DNA of 64,000 nt, taken from an uncultured Candidatus Melainabacteria bacterium. GTDB lineage: Bacteria; Cyanobacteriota; Vampirovibrionia; Gastranaerophilales; Gastranaerophilaceae. The stretch lies in NCBI GenBank assembly GCA_934757245.1, contig CAKVLH010000010.1, positions 5,164 to 69,163 on the forward strand, written 5' to 3'. The position numbers and the translations under genes were made by a program. Under the pieces are notes generated by a model. That model did no database searches and had not been told where the DNA came from. It saw only the letters and a program-made list of their open reading frames with translations. Below, piece by piece: positions 50,323-58,948 of the stretch; positions within the stretch are counted from its first letter, which is position 1; each line of letters opens with the position of its first letter.

Positions 50323-51071
50323 TCCATTAAAGTTGTCATAAGTATTGGATCACCGTCTGTTGCTAGAACTGTATGTTCAAAGTGAGCAGACGGTTTTCTG
50401 TCTTTTGTTACAACGCCCCATTTGTCGTCTTCAACAAAAACTTCATCGCCACCAAGATTTAACATCGGTTCAATTGCAATAACGGTATTTTGTTTGATTA
50501 GAGTTTGGTCGCCAACTCTGTAGTTAAATAAAAACGGGTCTTCATGCATTTCATGACCAACACCATGACCACCATACTGGCGAACAATACCTAATTTATA
50601 ACTGTTAGCAACATCTTCTATAGCGCCTGAAATATCATCTAAAACATTTCCTGCCCTCATTTTTGAGATACCGGCAAATAAAGCTTCTTCAGTAGCTTTC
50701 ATTAGCATTTGTTTTTCTTCTGAAATTTTGCCTACAGCATAAGACCAAGCGCTATCGCCAACCATACCACCATAAGTTGCACCAACATCAATTGCGATTA
50801 TGTCGCCTTCTTTAAGAATTTCTGTTTCTGAAGGAATTCCATGAACAACTTTTTCGTTAATTGAAGTACAAATGCATGCCGGAAAACCAGCGTAGCCTAA
50901 AAAAGTAGGAATAGCTTTGTTTTCTTTAATAACTTTCATCGCAATGTTATCTAGTTCTTTTGTTGAAATACCTGGTTCAACAACTTCTTTCATTTTCTTA
51001 TGAACAAGTGCAACAATGTGTCCTGCATGGCGCATTCTTTTAATTTCATCACGAGATTTTTTGTTAATCAT
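50319..51071 (-). CDS. map: Methionine aminopeptidase, type I (250 aa)
   Basis: KSRDEIKRMRHAGHIVALVHKKM, CTSINEKVVHGIP, DIIAIDVGATYGGMVGD, YGGHGVGHEMHEDPF and the later IAIEPMLNLGG and HFEHTVLAT carry the metal ligands. It removes N-terminal Met. ATG 51071 with GAGGA is chosen. The frame is open a little further. Convergent with the LysM-like gene. Confidence 0.95.
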   Translation of the reverse strand: MINKKSRDEIKRMRHAGHIVALVHKKMKEVVEPGISTKELDNIAMKVIKENKAIPTFLGYAGFPACICTSINEKVVHGIPSETEILKEGDIIAIDVGATYGGMVGDSAWSYAVGKISEEKQMLMKATEEALFAGISKMRAGNVLDDISGAIEDVANSYKLGIVRQYGGHGVGHEMHEDPFLFNYRVGDQTLIKQNTVIAIEPMLNLGGDEVFVEDDKWGVVTKDRKPSAHFEHTVLATDGDPILMTTLMD

Positions 51072-51193
51072 AAATTCCTCAATTCTTTTTCTTAATTTTA
51101 AGCCCAATATATGATAAATTCAAGCTAAAAAATTTTTTTTAAATTTTTGCTTGACATTAAAGTTTGATTTGTTAATATAGAAATTGTCGATAA

Positions 51194-51269
51194 GCCCCCA
51201 TCGTCTAGAGGCCTAGGACAACACCCTTTCACGGTGTAGACAGCGATTCGAATTCGCTTGGGGGTACCA
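51194..51269 (+). tRNA. tRNA-Glu (anticodon UUC), CCA encoded
   Basis: A 7-bp acceptor (GCCCCCA/TGGGGGT, first pair G-U), D-arm GTCTAGAGGCCTAGGAC, anticodon stem ACACC-CTTTCAC-GGTGT with anticodon TTC, and T-arm GCGATTCGAATTCGC are visible. A plus-strand terminator follows at 51275. Confidence 0.97.
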
Positions 51270-51274
51270 TTTTT

Positions 51275-51300
51275 AAAGCCACGTATAACGTGGCTTTTTT
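51275..51300 (+). terminator. Terminator of tRNA-Glu
   Basis: AAAGCCACGT-ATA-ACGTGGCTTT is followed by TTT. A 10-bp perfect stem. Confidence 0.9.
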
Positions 51301-51301
51301 A

Positions 51302-51636
51302 GTGCTTATTTTTTAAAATATACATTGTTACTGCATTTCAGCTAGTGCCAAACAAGAAATGCTTGTTATATCTACTTTCCAAAGAAGTTTATTTTTCTAA
51401 AATTTCTAAAAATTTTGTTTAGCGTCAACAAAAGTGGTAATAAAAAAAGTTACTCAGAAAAATTTTAGCATTTGCACAGAACCATATAACCCTCTCGTAG
51501 CCTAGTTTCGGACTATTGTAAATAAAAGTCCGAAGTGGTAACGCAGTGGCAACATCAACAATCTTGCCACTACAAAATGTTAATAATCTAAAGTGATCGT
51601 AAAGGCTGTCATTGATACTGTTTTAGACGATATCAC
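51302..51636. other. Intergenic region downstream of tRNA-Glu, possible decayed insert
   Basis: No gene is supported. Two inverted repeats stand out: TTCGGACT/AGTCCGAA (near 51507-51538) and AGTGGCAA/TTGCCACT (near 51545-51574). A location just after a tRNA gene and the lack of coding sense suit a decayed integrated element, but this is only a suggestion. Confidence 0.35.
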
Positions 51637-52416
51637 CTAAAAAGCCAAAACTTCACCATCTGTAGGTATCAGTAAATTATCTATATTATTATTGTTTTTA
51701 AAATCTTTTAAATCTTTTCTTGTAACTGTTAAATGGCTTACTGTGTCCATGTGGCTTGCAATTACGGTTGCATTTTTAGATTTTTTTAAAACTTCTTTTA
51801 AATCATCGATATTCATAATTAAGCGTTCACCATTTAATACAGTTGCTGCACAAGCATTGACTACAACTATATCTGGAGAATATTTATTCAATGCTTCTTT
51901 TACTTCTTCGCACCAAATCGTATCCCCTGCAATATAAAGTGTTTTTTCTCGTTCAGCATTGAAAACAATACCCATTGCATCGTAAGGCATTCCAATTGAA
52001 TCACATAAAGGTTTTAAAATTTCTCGTTTTCCATGTTGTGTATGAGTTTTATATAAAGTTATATTTCTAAAGTTTGTACCTTGTTCTGCTAAAATCTCAA
52101 CATCTTTAAAACCTTTTGATAATATAAAGTTTTTATCAAATTCTGATTGAACAAATATTTTAAGATTTTTATCTATTGCATGTTCTGCATATTCGTCCCA
52201 ATGATCCGGATGAATATGAGTGATGATAACAGAATCTACATTTACAATTTTATCAATAGAAAAAGGTAATTCTACTCTCGGTTGTCGAATTTCAGAATTA
52301 ACTGCTGTTTCAAAACCCGCCATATAACCTTTTGGTCCAAGCCAAGGATCTATTAAAAATCTTGTATTGTCGTATTCTATAATTAATGTAGCATTTCTAA
52401 TTTGAGTAATTTTCAT
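51637..52416 (-). CDS. MBL-fold metallo-hydrolase (259 aa)
   Basis: The metallo-beta-lactamase fold is seen in FLIDPWLGPKG, VIITHIHPDHWDEYAE (HxHxDH), TLYIAGDTIWCEEV and VIASHMDTVSHLT (final His). It resembles UlaG-like and YfkA-like hydrolases rather than true lactamases. It is transcribed divergently from an HxlR-type regulator, which probably controls it. GGAGATGA precedes the ATG. The substrate is unknown. Confidence 0.85.
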   Translation of the reverse strand: MKITQIRNATLIIEYDNTRFLIDPWLGPKGYMAGFETAVNSEIRQPRVELPFSIDKIVNVDSVIITHIHPDHWDEYAEHAIDKNLKIFVQSEFDKNFILSKGFKDVEILAEQGTNFRNITLYKTHTQHGKREILKPLCDSIGMPYDAMGIVFNAEREKTLYIAGDTIWCEEVKEALNKYSPDIVVVNACAATVLNGERLIMNIDDLKEVLKKSKNATVIASHMDTVSHLTVTRKDLKDFKNNNNIDNLLIPTDGEVLAF

Positions 52417-52537
52417 ATAATCATCTCCTTTTATAACAATATTAAATTCTTATTTACTTTTTTTCAAGAATACACTATTTTGTATAATATATACATTAAA
52501 GTATAATAGTTACCAAAAGGTTAGTTTGGAGTTTTAA

Positions 52538-52891
52538 ATGAGTAAACAAAGACAAGATGAATACAAATGTCCACTTGAAGTTACAATGGAGATTATTGGA
52601 GGGAAATACAAGGGGGTTATAATTGGTCATCTTATTGATAAAACCCTGAGATACAATGAATTACAAAAATTAATTTCTCACGCAACTCCTAAAATGCTAA
52701 TACAGCAATTAAAGGAATTGGAAGCAGACGGAATTATTCAAAGAAAATTGTATCCTGTTGTTCCACCTAAAACAGAATATTCATTGACCGAACGTGGAAA
52801 GAGATTAATCCCATCTATTATTGAATTAAACAAATGGGGACTTGCTTACTTAAAAGAAATGGGTATTCCTTGTAAATATAAAGAAAAATAA
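52538..52891 (+). CDS. HxlR family transcriptional regulator (117 aa)
   Basis: CPLEVTMEIIGGKYKGVIIGHLIDKTLRYNELQKLISHATPKMLIQQLKELEADGIIQRKLY is a typical HxlR winged helix with the N-terminal Cys that senses redox or electrophiles in some members. VPPKTEYSLTERGKRLIPSI ends it. It lies divergent from the MBL gene. The 120-bp spacer probably holds its operator. Confidence 0.92.
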   Translation: MSKQRQDEYKCPLEVTMEIIGGKYKGVIIGHLIDKTLRYNELQKLISHATPKMLIQQLKELEADGIIQRKLYPVVPPKTEYSLTERGKRLIPSIIELNKWGLAYLKEMGIPCKYKEK

Positions 52892-53292
52892 TATAGTATT
52901 GCGTTAAAATTAATCCAAGATAACAATTAGGATATAATTTTGAAACAATAGAAATATTTTTAATAATTATTTAAACTAGAAACCAAATAAAGAGTTATTT
53001 TGTCCCTACTCACGCGAATTTTAAGAGAATTAGAGTTCTAATTGTAGAAAGTTATGCTAATATACTTGAACATACCTGTAAACTCGCGTCAGCGACATCT
53101 CTGCGGATGTTTTATTATAGTAACAGGATAAAGACTTTATTAGGTTAAGATTCAGAGCTTTTAGCAATATTCCACATTAATGCCGGTATTTTGTCAGGGC
53201 CTATTAGGATATTTTGTTACAAAGCGACGCAATTACATGGCTTTTTTAATATAATTGGCAGAGCTGTGAAATTATTATGGCTAAGAGTTTAA

Positions 53293-53314
53293 GGTGCAAA
53301 AATTTGCACCCTAC
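53293..53314 (-). repeat. REP (GTAGG-GTGCAAA/TTTGCAC)
   Basis: On the minus strand GTAGGGTGCAAA is followed by TTTTTGCACC. It has the same head and a new stem. Confidence 0.65.
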
Positions 53315-53350
53315 CTGCTCTTGGTTAAATATTTATACAAGTCATTCTTC

Positions 53351-53380
53351 TTGAAAAATAACACAAATTAATGCTAATAT
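53351..53380 (+). promoter_or_regulatory. Promoter of the glycosylase gene with leaderless spacing
   Basis: TTGAAA (53351), 18 nt, TAATAT (53375), 6 nt, ATG. No ribosome site. Confidence 0.55.
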
Positions 53381-53386
53381 TAATTC

Positions 53387-53875
53387 ATGAATAATTGCAA
53401 AAGCTTTAAACCTTCAATTGACGCTAATTCCAAGGTTCTTATTTTAGGTTCAATGCCAGGGGTAAAATCGTTAGAAGAGCAACAATATTATGCTCATCCG
53501 CAAAATCGTTTCTGGAAAGTTTTGGGGCGAATTTGTAATACAGATAATTTACAAGAGTTGTCTTATTCCCAAAAGCTCACCATTCTTTTGCACAATGGTA
53601 TTGCATTATGGGATACAATAAAATCTTGCAAACGAGAAGGAAGTCTTGATTCTGATATTCAAAATGAAATCCCTAATAATATAAAGAAATTATTAAAAAA
53701 ATATCCGAATATTGAAACGATTTGCATGAACGGAAATAAATCATATTCTGCATTCAAAAAATATTTTCCGGACTTATTGCAAAAATACAATTGCTACAAA
53801 ATGCCGTCAACAAGTCCCGCAAATGCGAGATATAGTTTAGATCGACTGGTTCAAGAGTGGAGTATAATAAAATAG
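53387..53875 (+). CDS. Hypoxanthine-DNA glycosylase, UDG family 6 (162 aa)
   Basis: VLILGSMPGVKSLEEQQYYAHPQNRFWKVLGRI is the DNA-deoxyinosine glycosylase (HDG) signature, with the active-site Asn in HPQNRFW. GIALWDTIKSCKREGSLDSDI and PSTSPANARYS are the second and C-terminal motifs. It removes hypoxanthine from DNA. It has leaderless promoter spacing and stands just upstream of a HARE-nuclease gene. Confidence 0.9.
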   Translation: MNNCKSFKPSIDANSKVLILGSMPGVKSLEEQQYYAHPQNRFWKVLGRICNTDNLQELSYSQKLTILLHNGIALWDTIKSCKREGSLDSDIQNEIPNNIKKLLKKYPNIETICMNGNKSYSAFKKYFPDLLQKYNCYKMPSTSPANARYSLDRLVQEWSIIK

Positions 53876-53950
53876 GAGTTATGATGAAAAATTTTTAATT
53901 TTATTATTTTAAAATTATGTTAAACTATAATAGGTCTTGAGGTTTTATAT

Positions 53951-54853
53951 ATGAAACAAAATTTGAATCAGATTGTCATATCATTATTAAAAAATAGCAA
54001 AGAGAAATTTCTTACAGCAAGAGAGATTGCTGAAATGATTGTAGAAAAAGAAAAAAATTTTTGCGATGCTAAAATAAAACGAACAACGTTAAAAACAAAG
54101 GAAGAAGCAATCGCGCAATTGCGTGCAGAAATTGGTTCTTGTTATGCAAAAACTACATTAAAGCAATATGTGTCAAGAACAGCAGACAAGCCTAAAAAAT
54201 ATTATTATGATGACAAAAACTCAGATACTTCTGACACATCAGTTGAGAAAAAAGCAAAAAATAAACAAGAAGAACATAAATTATACAAAAAGCTTGCAGA
54301 GTACTGTAAATCTAGGGGAATTGAAACCTTAAGAATTAATGAAAAAACATCAAAAAAGGATGGCGGAGAAAATCATAACATATGGTTACATGCTGATGTT
54401 GTAGGATTCAAAGATCTTTTAGCGACTAAAAATTCAGCAACAAGAGAATGTTTAATTTGTTATCCACACGAAAAAAGTTACTTATATTCATTTGAAGTAA
54501 AGTATGAAATGATAACGACTTCAAATATAAGAAAATTCTTTTTTCAGACTGTATCTAATTCTTCTTGGGCGAATTTTTCCTATTTGGTAGCAACACGAAT
54601 TGAAGAAAAAGCTTTAGAAGAACTACAACTTTTATGCACAAGCTTTAAGATTGGTTTCATACAATTAAATACAAATGAACCTTTAGAGAGTGATATTATT
54701 ATTCAAGCGCCAAAAACGGAACTAGATTGGAACATGATTGACAGGATTGCAACAGAAAATCCAGATTTTAGAAAATATCTAAAAAATATTGAATTGTCTT
54801 ACAAAAAACATTCCAATAAAGATATTCAAACTCCAGAATGGGATATTTGTTAA
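53951..54853 (+). CDS. HARE-HTH protein with PD-(D/E)XK-like nuclease domain (HrgA-like, 300 aa)
   Basis: The N-terminal 90 residues are a HARE-type winged helix (SLLKNSKEKFLTAREIAEMIV, then YAKTTLKQYVSR). A charged linker follows. The C-terminal domain has IWLHADVVGFKD and SYLYSFEVKYEM, which fit the D...E-x-K nuclease core, then TVSNSSWANFSYLVATRIEE. HrgA/COG2958 proteins of this build are linked to restriction loci. No methyltransferase is nearby. A TATAAT and TTGAGG precede the ATG. Confidence 0.75.
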   Translation: MKQNLNQIVISLLKNSKEKFLTAREIAEMIVEKEKNFCDAKIKRTTLKTKEEAIAQLRAEIGSCYAKTTLKQYVSRTADKPKKYYYDDKNSDTSDTSVEKKAKNKQEEHKLYKKLAEYCKSRGIETLRINEKTSKKDGGENHNIWLHADVVGFKDLLATKNSATRECLICYPHEKSYLYSFEVKYEMITTSNIRKFFFQTVSNSSWANFSYLVATRIEEKALEELQLLCTSFKIGFIQLNTNEPLESDIIIQAPKTELDWNMIDRIATENPDFRKYLKNIELSYKKHSNKDIQTPEWDIC

Positions 54854-54878
54854 ATCTGACAATATTTCTAGTGTTATT

Positions 54879-55226
54879 TTACTTTTCAATATACTCCTTC
54901 AAAACTCTGGCATGATTAATGGTTGGAGATTTAGTTGCATAAATAAGAGTTACATTATGTGTTTTCAAAAGTGTTTTAATTTTTTTAACCTCTTCATTTG
55001 CATGGTTTAATTCTTCACAATATTTTTGTGCAAACTCTTCAAACTTTTCCGGCTCATGATTAAACCACTTTCTCAAATCGTTGCTTGGGGCAATATCCTT
55101 AAACCAATAATCAAGTTTTGCCCTATCTTTTGTAACACCGCGAGCCCATAATCTATCTACAAAAATCCGTATTCCATCATCACGAGAAGGTGTATCATAT
55201 ATGCGTTTAATTTTTAGAATTCCCAT
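54879..55226 (-). CDS. DUF488 family protein (115 aa)
   Basis: IKRIYDTPSRDDGIRIFVDRLWARGVTK, LDYWFKDIAPSNDLRKWFNHEPEKFEEF and VTLIYATKSPTINHARVLKEYI match DUF488 (YeaO type). Function in the family is unproven. It is monocistronic and convergent with the HARE-nuclease gene. Confidence 0.9.
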   Translation of the reverse strand: MGILKIKRIYDTPSRDDGIRIFVDRLWARGVTKDRAKLDYWFKDIAPSNDLRKWFNHEPEKFEEFAQKYCEELNHANEEVKKIKTLLKTHNVTLIYATKSPTINHARVLKEYIEK

Positions 55227-55366
55227 ATATTTATTATTGTTCTATAACAATTTTTTCATATTAGACAATATAATAATAACTATCGGCTAATAGCACGCAA
55301 GTGCACACTCATTTTATACTATAATTTACGTTTGACTTTACCCCACATTTGACGTTAAATAATCCT

Positions 55367-56710
55367 ATGAAGATTATAATTTTCGGTGCAAATGAACTCG
55401 GTTCAATGATTGCAACAGAGTTCTATACAGATAACGATATCACGGTAATTGATGATGAAAAGTTTAAAGTCGATGCGTTCAATAAGCTTGATGTAGGCTT
55501 CATTTCCGGTAACGCATCGAATATCGAAATCCTAAAACAAGCCAACATCAAAGATGCGGACGTATTTATTGCTTGTACTGCGTCTGACGAGTTGAATATA
55601 GTTGCTTGTTTAACTGCAAAAAGAATAAGCACCGTTCGCACAATGTGTTTTGTACGCAAAGAAGAATACAAGTCTTCTTTGGGCTTGGCAAAAGATGCAG
55701 AATATAACTGTGATTTCTATATCGACAATATTATTTGGCCGGAAGAACTCATGACACAAGAAATCTTTAGAATCATTACAGTTGCAAAGGCTTTAGATGT
55801 TGAAAACTTTGCTGACGGACGCGCAAGGCTATTAGAATATAAAATTGCCGAAAACTCAATACTAGTCAACAGTATGATTAGAAATTGTGAGTTTCCAAAA
55901 GATACCGTAATTGTCGGAATTACTAGAGATAGTGAATTATTTATACCGAATGGTGAAACTGTGCTTCATGAGGACGATAAAGTCATATTTATGGGGCTTT
56001 CTCATTCTTTAGATATATTAGCAGGTAAATTTTTCCACGAAAAAGAATTTGTAAAAACTGTTGCTATTATTGGCGGTGGAAATGTTGGCTTAAAATTGGC
56101 AAAAAGTTTGGAAGCATTGAAGCTTAATATTAAAATAGTTGAAAAAGATGAAGAGCGTTGCAGATTTTTAGCACAAGAACTTGAAAATACGCTTGTAATA
56201 AACGGTGATGGGACTGATATTGAGCTTTTAAACGAAGAAGAAATTTCTGATGCGGACGTTGTTGTAAGTGTTACAAATAATGATGAAAAGAATTTATTGT
56301 GTTCTCTTCTTGTAAAACACATGGGTGCAGGCCGTGTAATTTCAAGAGTTTCAAAGAGTACGAACGTAGCGTTGTTTGAAAAAGTCGGAATTGATATTGC
56401 AATTTCATCAAAAACCGCTGCATTAAACGAAATTAAAAATAATGTAAAAGAAACTAATATCGGCATTTTGGCAACTGTTGAACAAGGCAAGGGCGAAGTT
56501 TTGGTTATCGAAATTCCTGAACACTATGAAACAAAAAAGATTATGGAATTAAGATTACCGGTTAAGGCGATTGTCGGTGTTATTCAGCGTCGTAAAAGAA
56601 TTATCATTCCAAATGGTACAACACAGGTTATGAGCGGCGATAATTTGATTATCTTTACGACAAGCGAAAATGCGCCAATAATCAGAGAATTCTTTGAGGA
56701 AATTAAATGA
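55367..56710 (+). CDS. trkA: Trk potassium uptake NAD-binding protein TrkA (447 aa)
   Basis: There are two RCK modules. KIIIFGANELGSMIATEF and AIIGGGNVGLKLAKSLEAL are the two NAD-binding motifs, and each is followed by a TrkA-C domain (RLLEYKIAENSILVNSM; LVIEIPEHYETKKIMELRL). It regulates the TrkH channel. ATG 55367 matches the family start. It overlaps trkH by 4 nt. Confidence 0.94.
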   Translation: MKIIIFGANELGSMIATEFYTDNDITVIDDEKFKVDAFNKLDVGFISGNASNIEILKQANIKDADVFIACTASDELNIVACLTAKRISTVRTMCFVRKEEYKSSLGLAKDAEYNCDFYIDNIIWPEELMTQEIFRIITVAKALDVENFADGRARLLEYKIAENSILVNSMIRNCEFPKDTVIVGITRDSELFIPNGETVLHEDDKVIFMGLSHSLDILAGKFFHEKEFVKTVAIIGGGNVGLKLAKSLEALKLNIKIVEKDEERCRFLAQELENTLVINGDGTDIELLNEEEISDADVVVSVTNNDEKNLLCSLLVKHMGAGRVISRVSKSTNVALFEKVGIDIAISSKTAALNEIKNNVKETNIGILATVEQGKGEVLVIEIPEHYETKKIMELRLPVKAIVGVIQRRKRIIIPNGTTQVMSGDNLIIFTTSENAPIIREFFEEIK

Positions 56711-58167
56711 GATTAACTTATTTAGCATACTCTTTCAGCCTCAGCATAATGTATTTTAGCATTGTTTTGCTTGTACCGATTGCGGTAGCACTTTTTTATC
56801 ATGAATACACCGCAGTTTTACCATTTTTAATTGCTTGTGCAGTGGCGTTTTTCATATCAGTAACTTTAAGAAAAATTGTTAAAGGAACTGAAAACATAAA
56901 ATCCATTAACGATATTAAAAAATCAGAAGGGCTTTGCGTTGTAACATTTTCTTGGTTGTTTGCGGGTTTATTGGCTGCAATTCCTTATTTATTTTTTGGA
57001 ATAAGCCCTTTGAACGCTTTGTTTGAAGCAACTTCCGGCATTACAACAACCGGTGCAACGATTTTAACAACATTTGATTATCCTAAAACGCTTTTCTTTT
57101 GGCGTTCATTAACTCAGTGGCTTGGCGGTATGGGAATTATCGTCTTATTTATTGCAATTTTGCCACAATTTGCAATTGCAGGCAGACAATTGTTTTTTGC
57201 AGAAGCGCCGGGGCCTACTGAGGATAAATTCACTCCTCGAATAAAAAATACAGCGGCTGCTTTGTGGAAGGTTTATGCTGGATTAACAATTTTAGAGATT
57301 CTGCTTTTAAAATTTGCCGGCATGAGTGGGTTTGAGGCGGTTTGTGATGCATTAGCCTCTGTTTCCGGAGGTGGACTTTCTCCAAATGCAAATAGCTTGG
57401 TCGGTTTCAATAGAGCTATTTTATCAGTTATTACTTTCTTTATGTTTTTTGCAGGTGTAAGTTATAATTTACAATATCAAGCTTGGGCGAAATTCAATCC
57501 ACTTGTGCTTTTTAGAAACGAAGAATTTAAGGTATATTTTAGTGTTGTAATGTTGATTGCGCTTGCATTGAGTTGTTCGTTGTTTGGCAACATGCATTAT
57601 AATTTGTGGGATTCTTTAAGTCATGCATTTTTTAACGTTGCATCAATAATTTCTTCTACCGGTTTTTGTAGCGTAGATTTTGCAAACTGGGATTATGCAA
57701 GTAAAGTTCTTTTATTTGCAACAATGATGTTCGGAAGTTGCGCAAGTTCTGCCGGTGGCGGTTTGAAAGTTGTAAGATGGATGCTAGTGTATAAGATTAT
57801 GAAATCCGAAATGATGAAGATTTTACATCCGAAAGCGATTGTTGATATAAAAGTCGGCAGATATTCTGTTCCAAAGGAAATTTTGTATCAAACTTTGATG
57901 TTTGTATTCTTTTATATCGCGTTTTTGGTGGTTTCAGCATTCTTGCTCGGTTTGATTGAAAAAAATACTGTTGTTGCAATTACAGGTGCAGTAAGTGCTC
58001 TCGGTAACGTTGGACCTGGATTTGGTCTGCTTGGACCTTTACAAAGCTTCGAACCATTGCATGCTGTTTCTAAAATAATTTTAATTTTAGACATGTACGT
58101 AGGACGTCTGGAATTAATCCCATTCTTAGTTTTGTTCCAAAAAGATTTGTGGAATTTTAAGAAATAG
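56707..58167 (+). CDS. trkH: Trk potassium transporter TrkH (486 aa)
   Basis: There are about ten membrane helices with four pore loops in the K+ channel style: EATSGITTTGATIL, LASVSGGGLSPNANS, NVASIISSTGFCSVDF and SALGNVGPGFG. The W-RSLTQWLGGMGIIVLF stretch is typical of TrkH/KtrB. It imports potassium with TrkA. Start overlaps trkA by ATGA. Confidence 0.95.
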   Translation: MRLTYLAYSFSLSIMYFSIVLLVPIAVALFYHEYTAVLPFLIACAVAFFISVTLRKIVKGTENIKSINDIKKSEGLCVVTFSWLFAGLLAAIPYLFFGISPLNALFEATSGITTTGATILTTFDYPKTLFFWRSLTQWLGGMGIIVLFIAILPQFAIAGRQLFFAEAPGPTEDKFTPRIKNTAAALWKVYAGLTILEILLLKFAGMSGFEAVCDALASVSGGGLSPNANSLVGFNRAILSVITFFMFFAGVSYNLQYQAWAKFNPLVLFRNEEFKVYFSVVMLIALALSCSLFGNMHYNLWDSLSHAFFNVASIISSTGFCSVDFANWDYASKVLLFATMMFGSCASSAGGGLKVVRWMLVYKIMKSEMMKILHPKAIVDIKVGRYSVPKEILYQTLMFVFFYIAFLVVSAFLLGLIEKNTVVAITGAVSALGNVGPGFGLLGPLQSFEPLHAVSKIILILDMYVGRLELIPFLVLFQKDLWNFKK

Positions 58168-58170
58168 TAG

Positions 58171-58690
58171 TTTTCCGTAGCATTTTAACGATAAATATCC
58201 AATTGTGTTTAAGCAAATGGAGGGTAGAGACGTAGTCTCGTCTTCCGCGTCAAATAAAGAAAAAGATGCCCCGCAACTCTATTTATATTTCTAATCTAGT
58301 GTAAAATGGAGCAAGGACTCCGTTTGCGTGCAGGAAAAGGTAACTAAATGTTACGTTTTCCGTAGCATTTTAACGATAAATATCCAATTGTGATTAAGCA
58401 AATGGAGGGTAGAGACGTAGGCTCGTCTTCCGCGTCAAATATAAAAAGAAAAAGATGCCCCGCAACTCTATTTATATTTCTAATCTAGTGTAAAATGGAG
58501 CAAGGACTCCGTTTGCGTGCAGGAAAAGGTAACTAAATGTTACGTTTTCCGTAGCATTTTAACGATAAATATCCAAATTTGTTTAAGCAAATGGAGGGTA
58601 GAGACGTAGGCTCGTCTTCCGCGTCAAATATAAAAAGAAAAAGAGCCCCAAAGGACTCTATTTATATTTCTAATCTAGTGTAAAATGGAG
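58171..58690. repeat. Three tandem ~187-bp units abutting tRNA-Gly
   Basis: Units start with TTTTCCGTAGCATTTTAACG at 58171, 58356 and 58545 (185, 189 and partial length). Each holds CTCGTCTTCCGCGTCAAAT, which carries 14-15 nt of the tRNA-Gly 3' end on the opposite strand. Each also holds CTAATCTAGTGTAAAATGG, the tRNA downstream flank with its CCA. Units 1 and 2 then have AAGGACTCCG and a GGAAAAGGTAAC-TAAAT-GTTACGTTTTCC stem-loop. In the third the true tRNA follows instead. A diverged relative lies at 63911-63990. Confidence 0.85.
58636..58659 (-). terminator. Terminator of tRNA-Gly
   Basis: On the minus strand AGAGTCC-TTTG-GGGCTCT is followed by TTTTTC. The other two units have a decayed version (AGAGTTGCGGGGCATCT). 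Confidence 0.7.
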
Positions 58691-58761
58691 CGGAAGACGA
58701 GACTCGAACTCGCGACAGTCTGCTTGGAAGGCAGATACTCTACCAACTGAGCTACTTCCGC
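58686..58761 (-). tRNA. tRNA-Gly (anticodon UCC), CCA encoded
   Basis: Minus strand: acceptor GCGGAAG/CTTCCGC, D-arm GCTCAGTTGGTAGAGT, anticodon stem-loop TCTGC-CTTCCAA-GCAGA with TCC, T-arm CGCGAGTTCGAGTCTCG, then TCCA. The tandem repeats start right behind its 3' end. Confidence 0.97.
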
Positions 58762-58948
58762 ATTAAATTTTCAATTGTCGCAACGCGACCATTGCTATCT
58801 TAATTCAAATATATTTTTTTTTCAAGAGGTATTTTTAATTTTTCGCATTTTTTACAAAACTTGATGTAAACTTTACACTTATTAATAATTTGAAAAGATT
58901 TTAATCTTAGGTTATGATTAATATTGAATAATTGTGCGTGGGGAGTAC

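Larger units (their letters stand above)
52892..53386. other. 495-bp gap with REP and a possible gene relic
   Basis: A REP with GTGCAAA/TTTGCAC stem (53293-53314, minus, CTAC end) lies near the right end. The plus-strand stretch 53178-53294 stays open for about 39 codons without a start (HINAGILSGPIRIFCY...) and could be a remnant. GACATC/GATGT hairpin near 53094-53111. No intact gene is supported. Confidence 0.35.

Noticed and set aside
54470..54485. DnaA box-like TTATCCACA
   Set aside because: A single copy inside the HARE-nuclease gene and no cluster, so not an origin.
58320..58570. Integron attC sites
   Set aside because: The stem-loop has GTAAC/GTTAC inside, not the outer RYYYAAC and GTTRRRY arms, and no integron integrase is seen.
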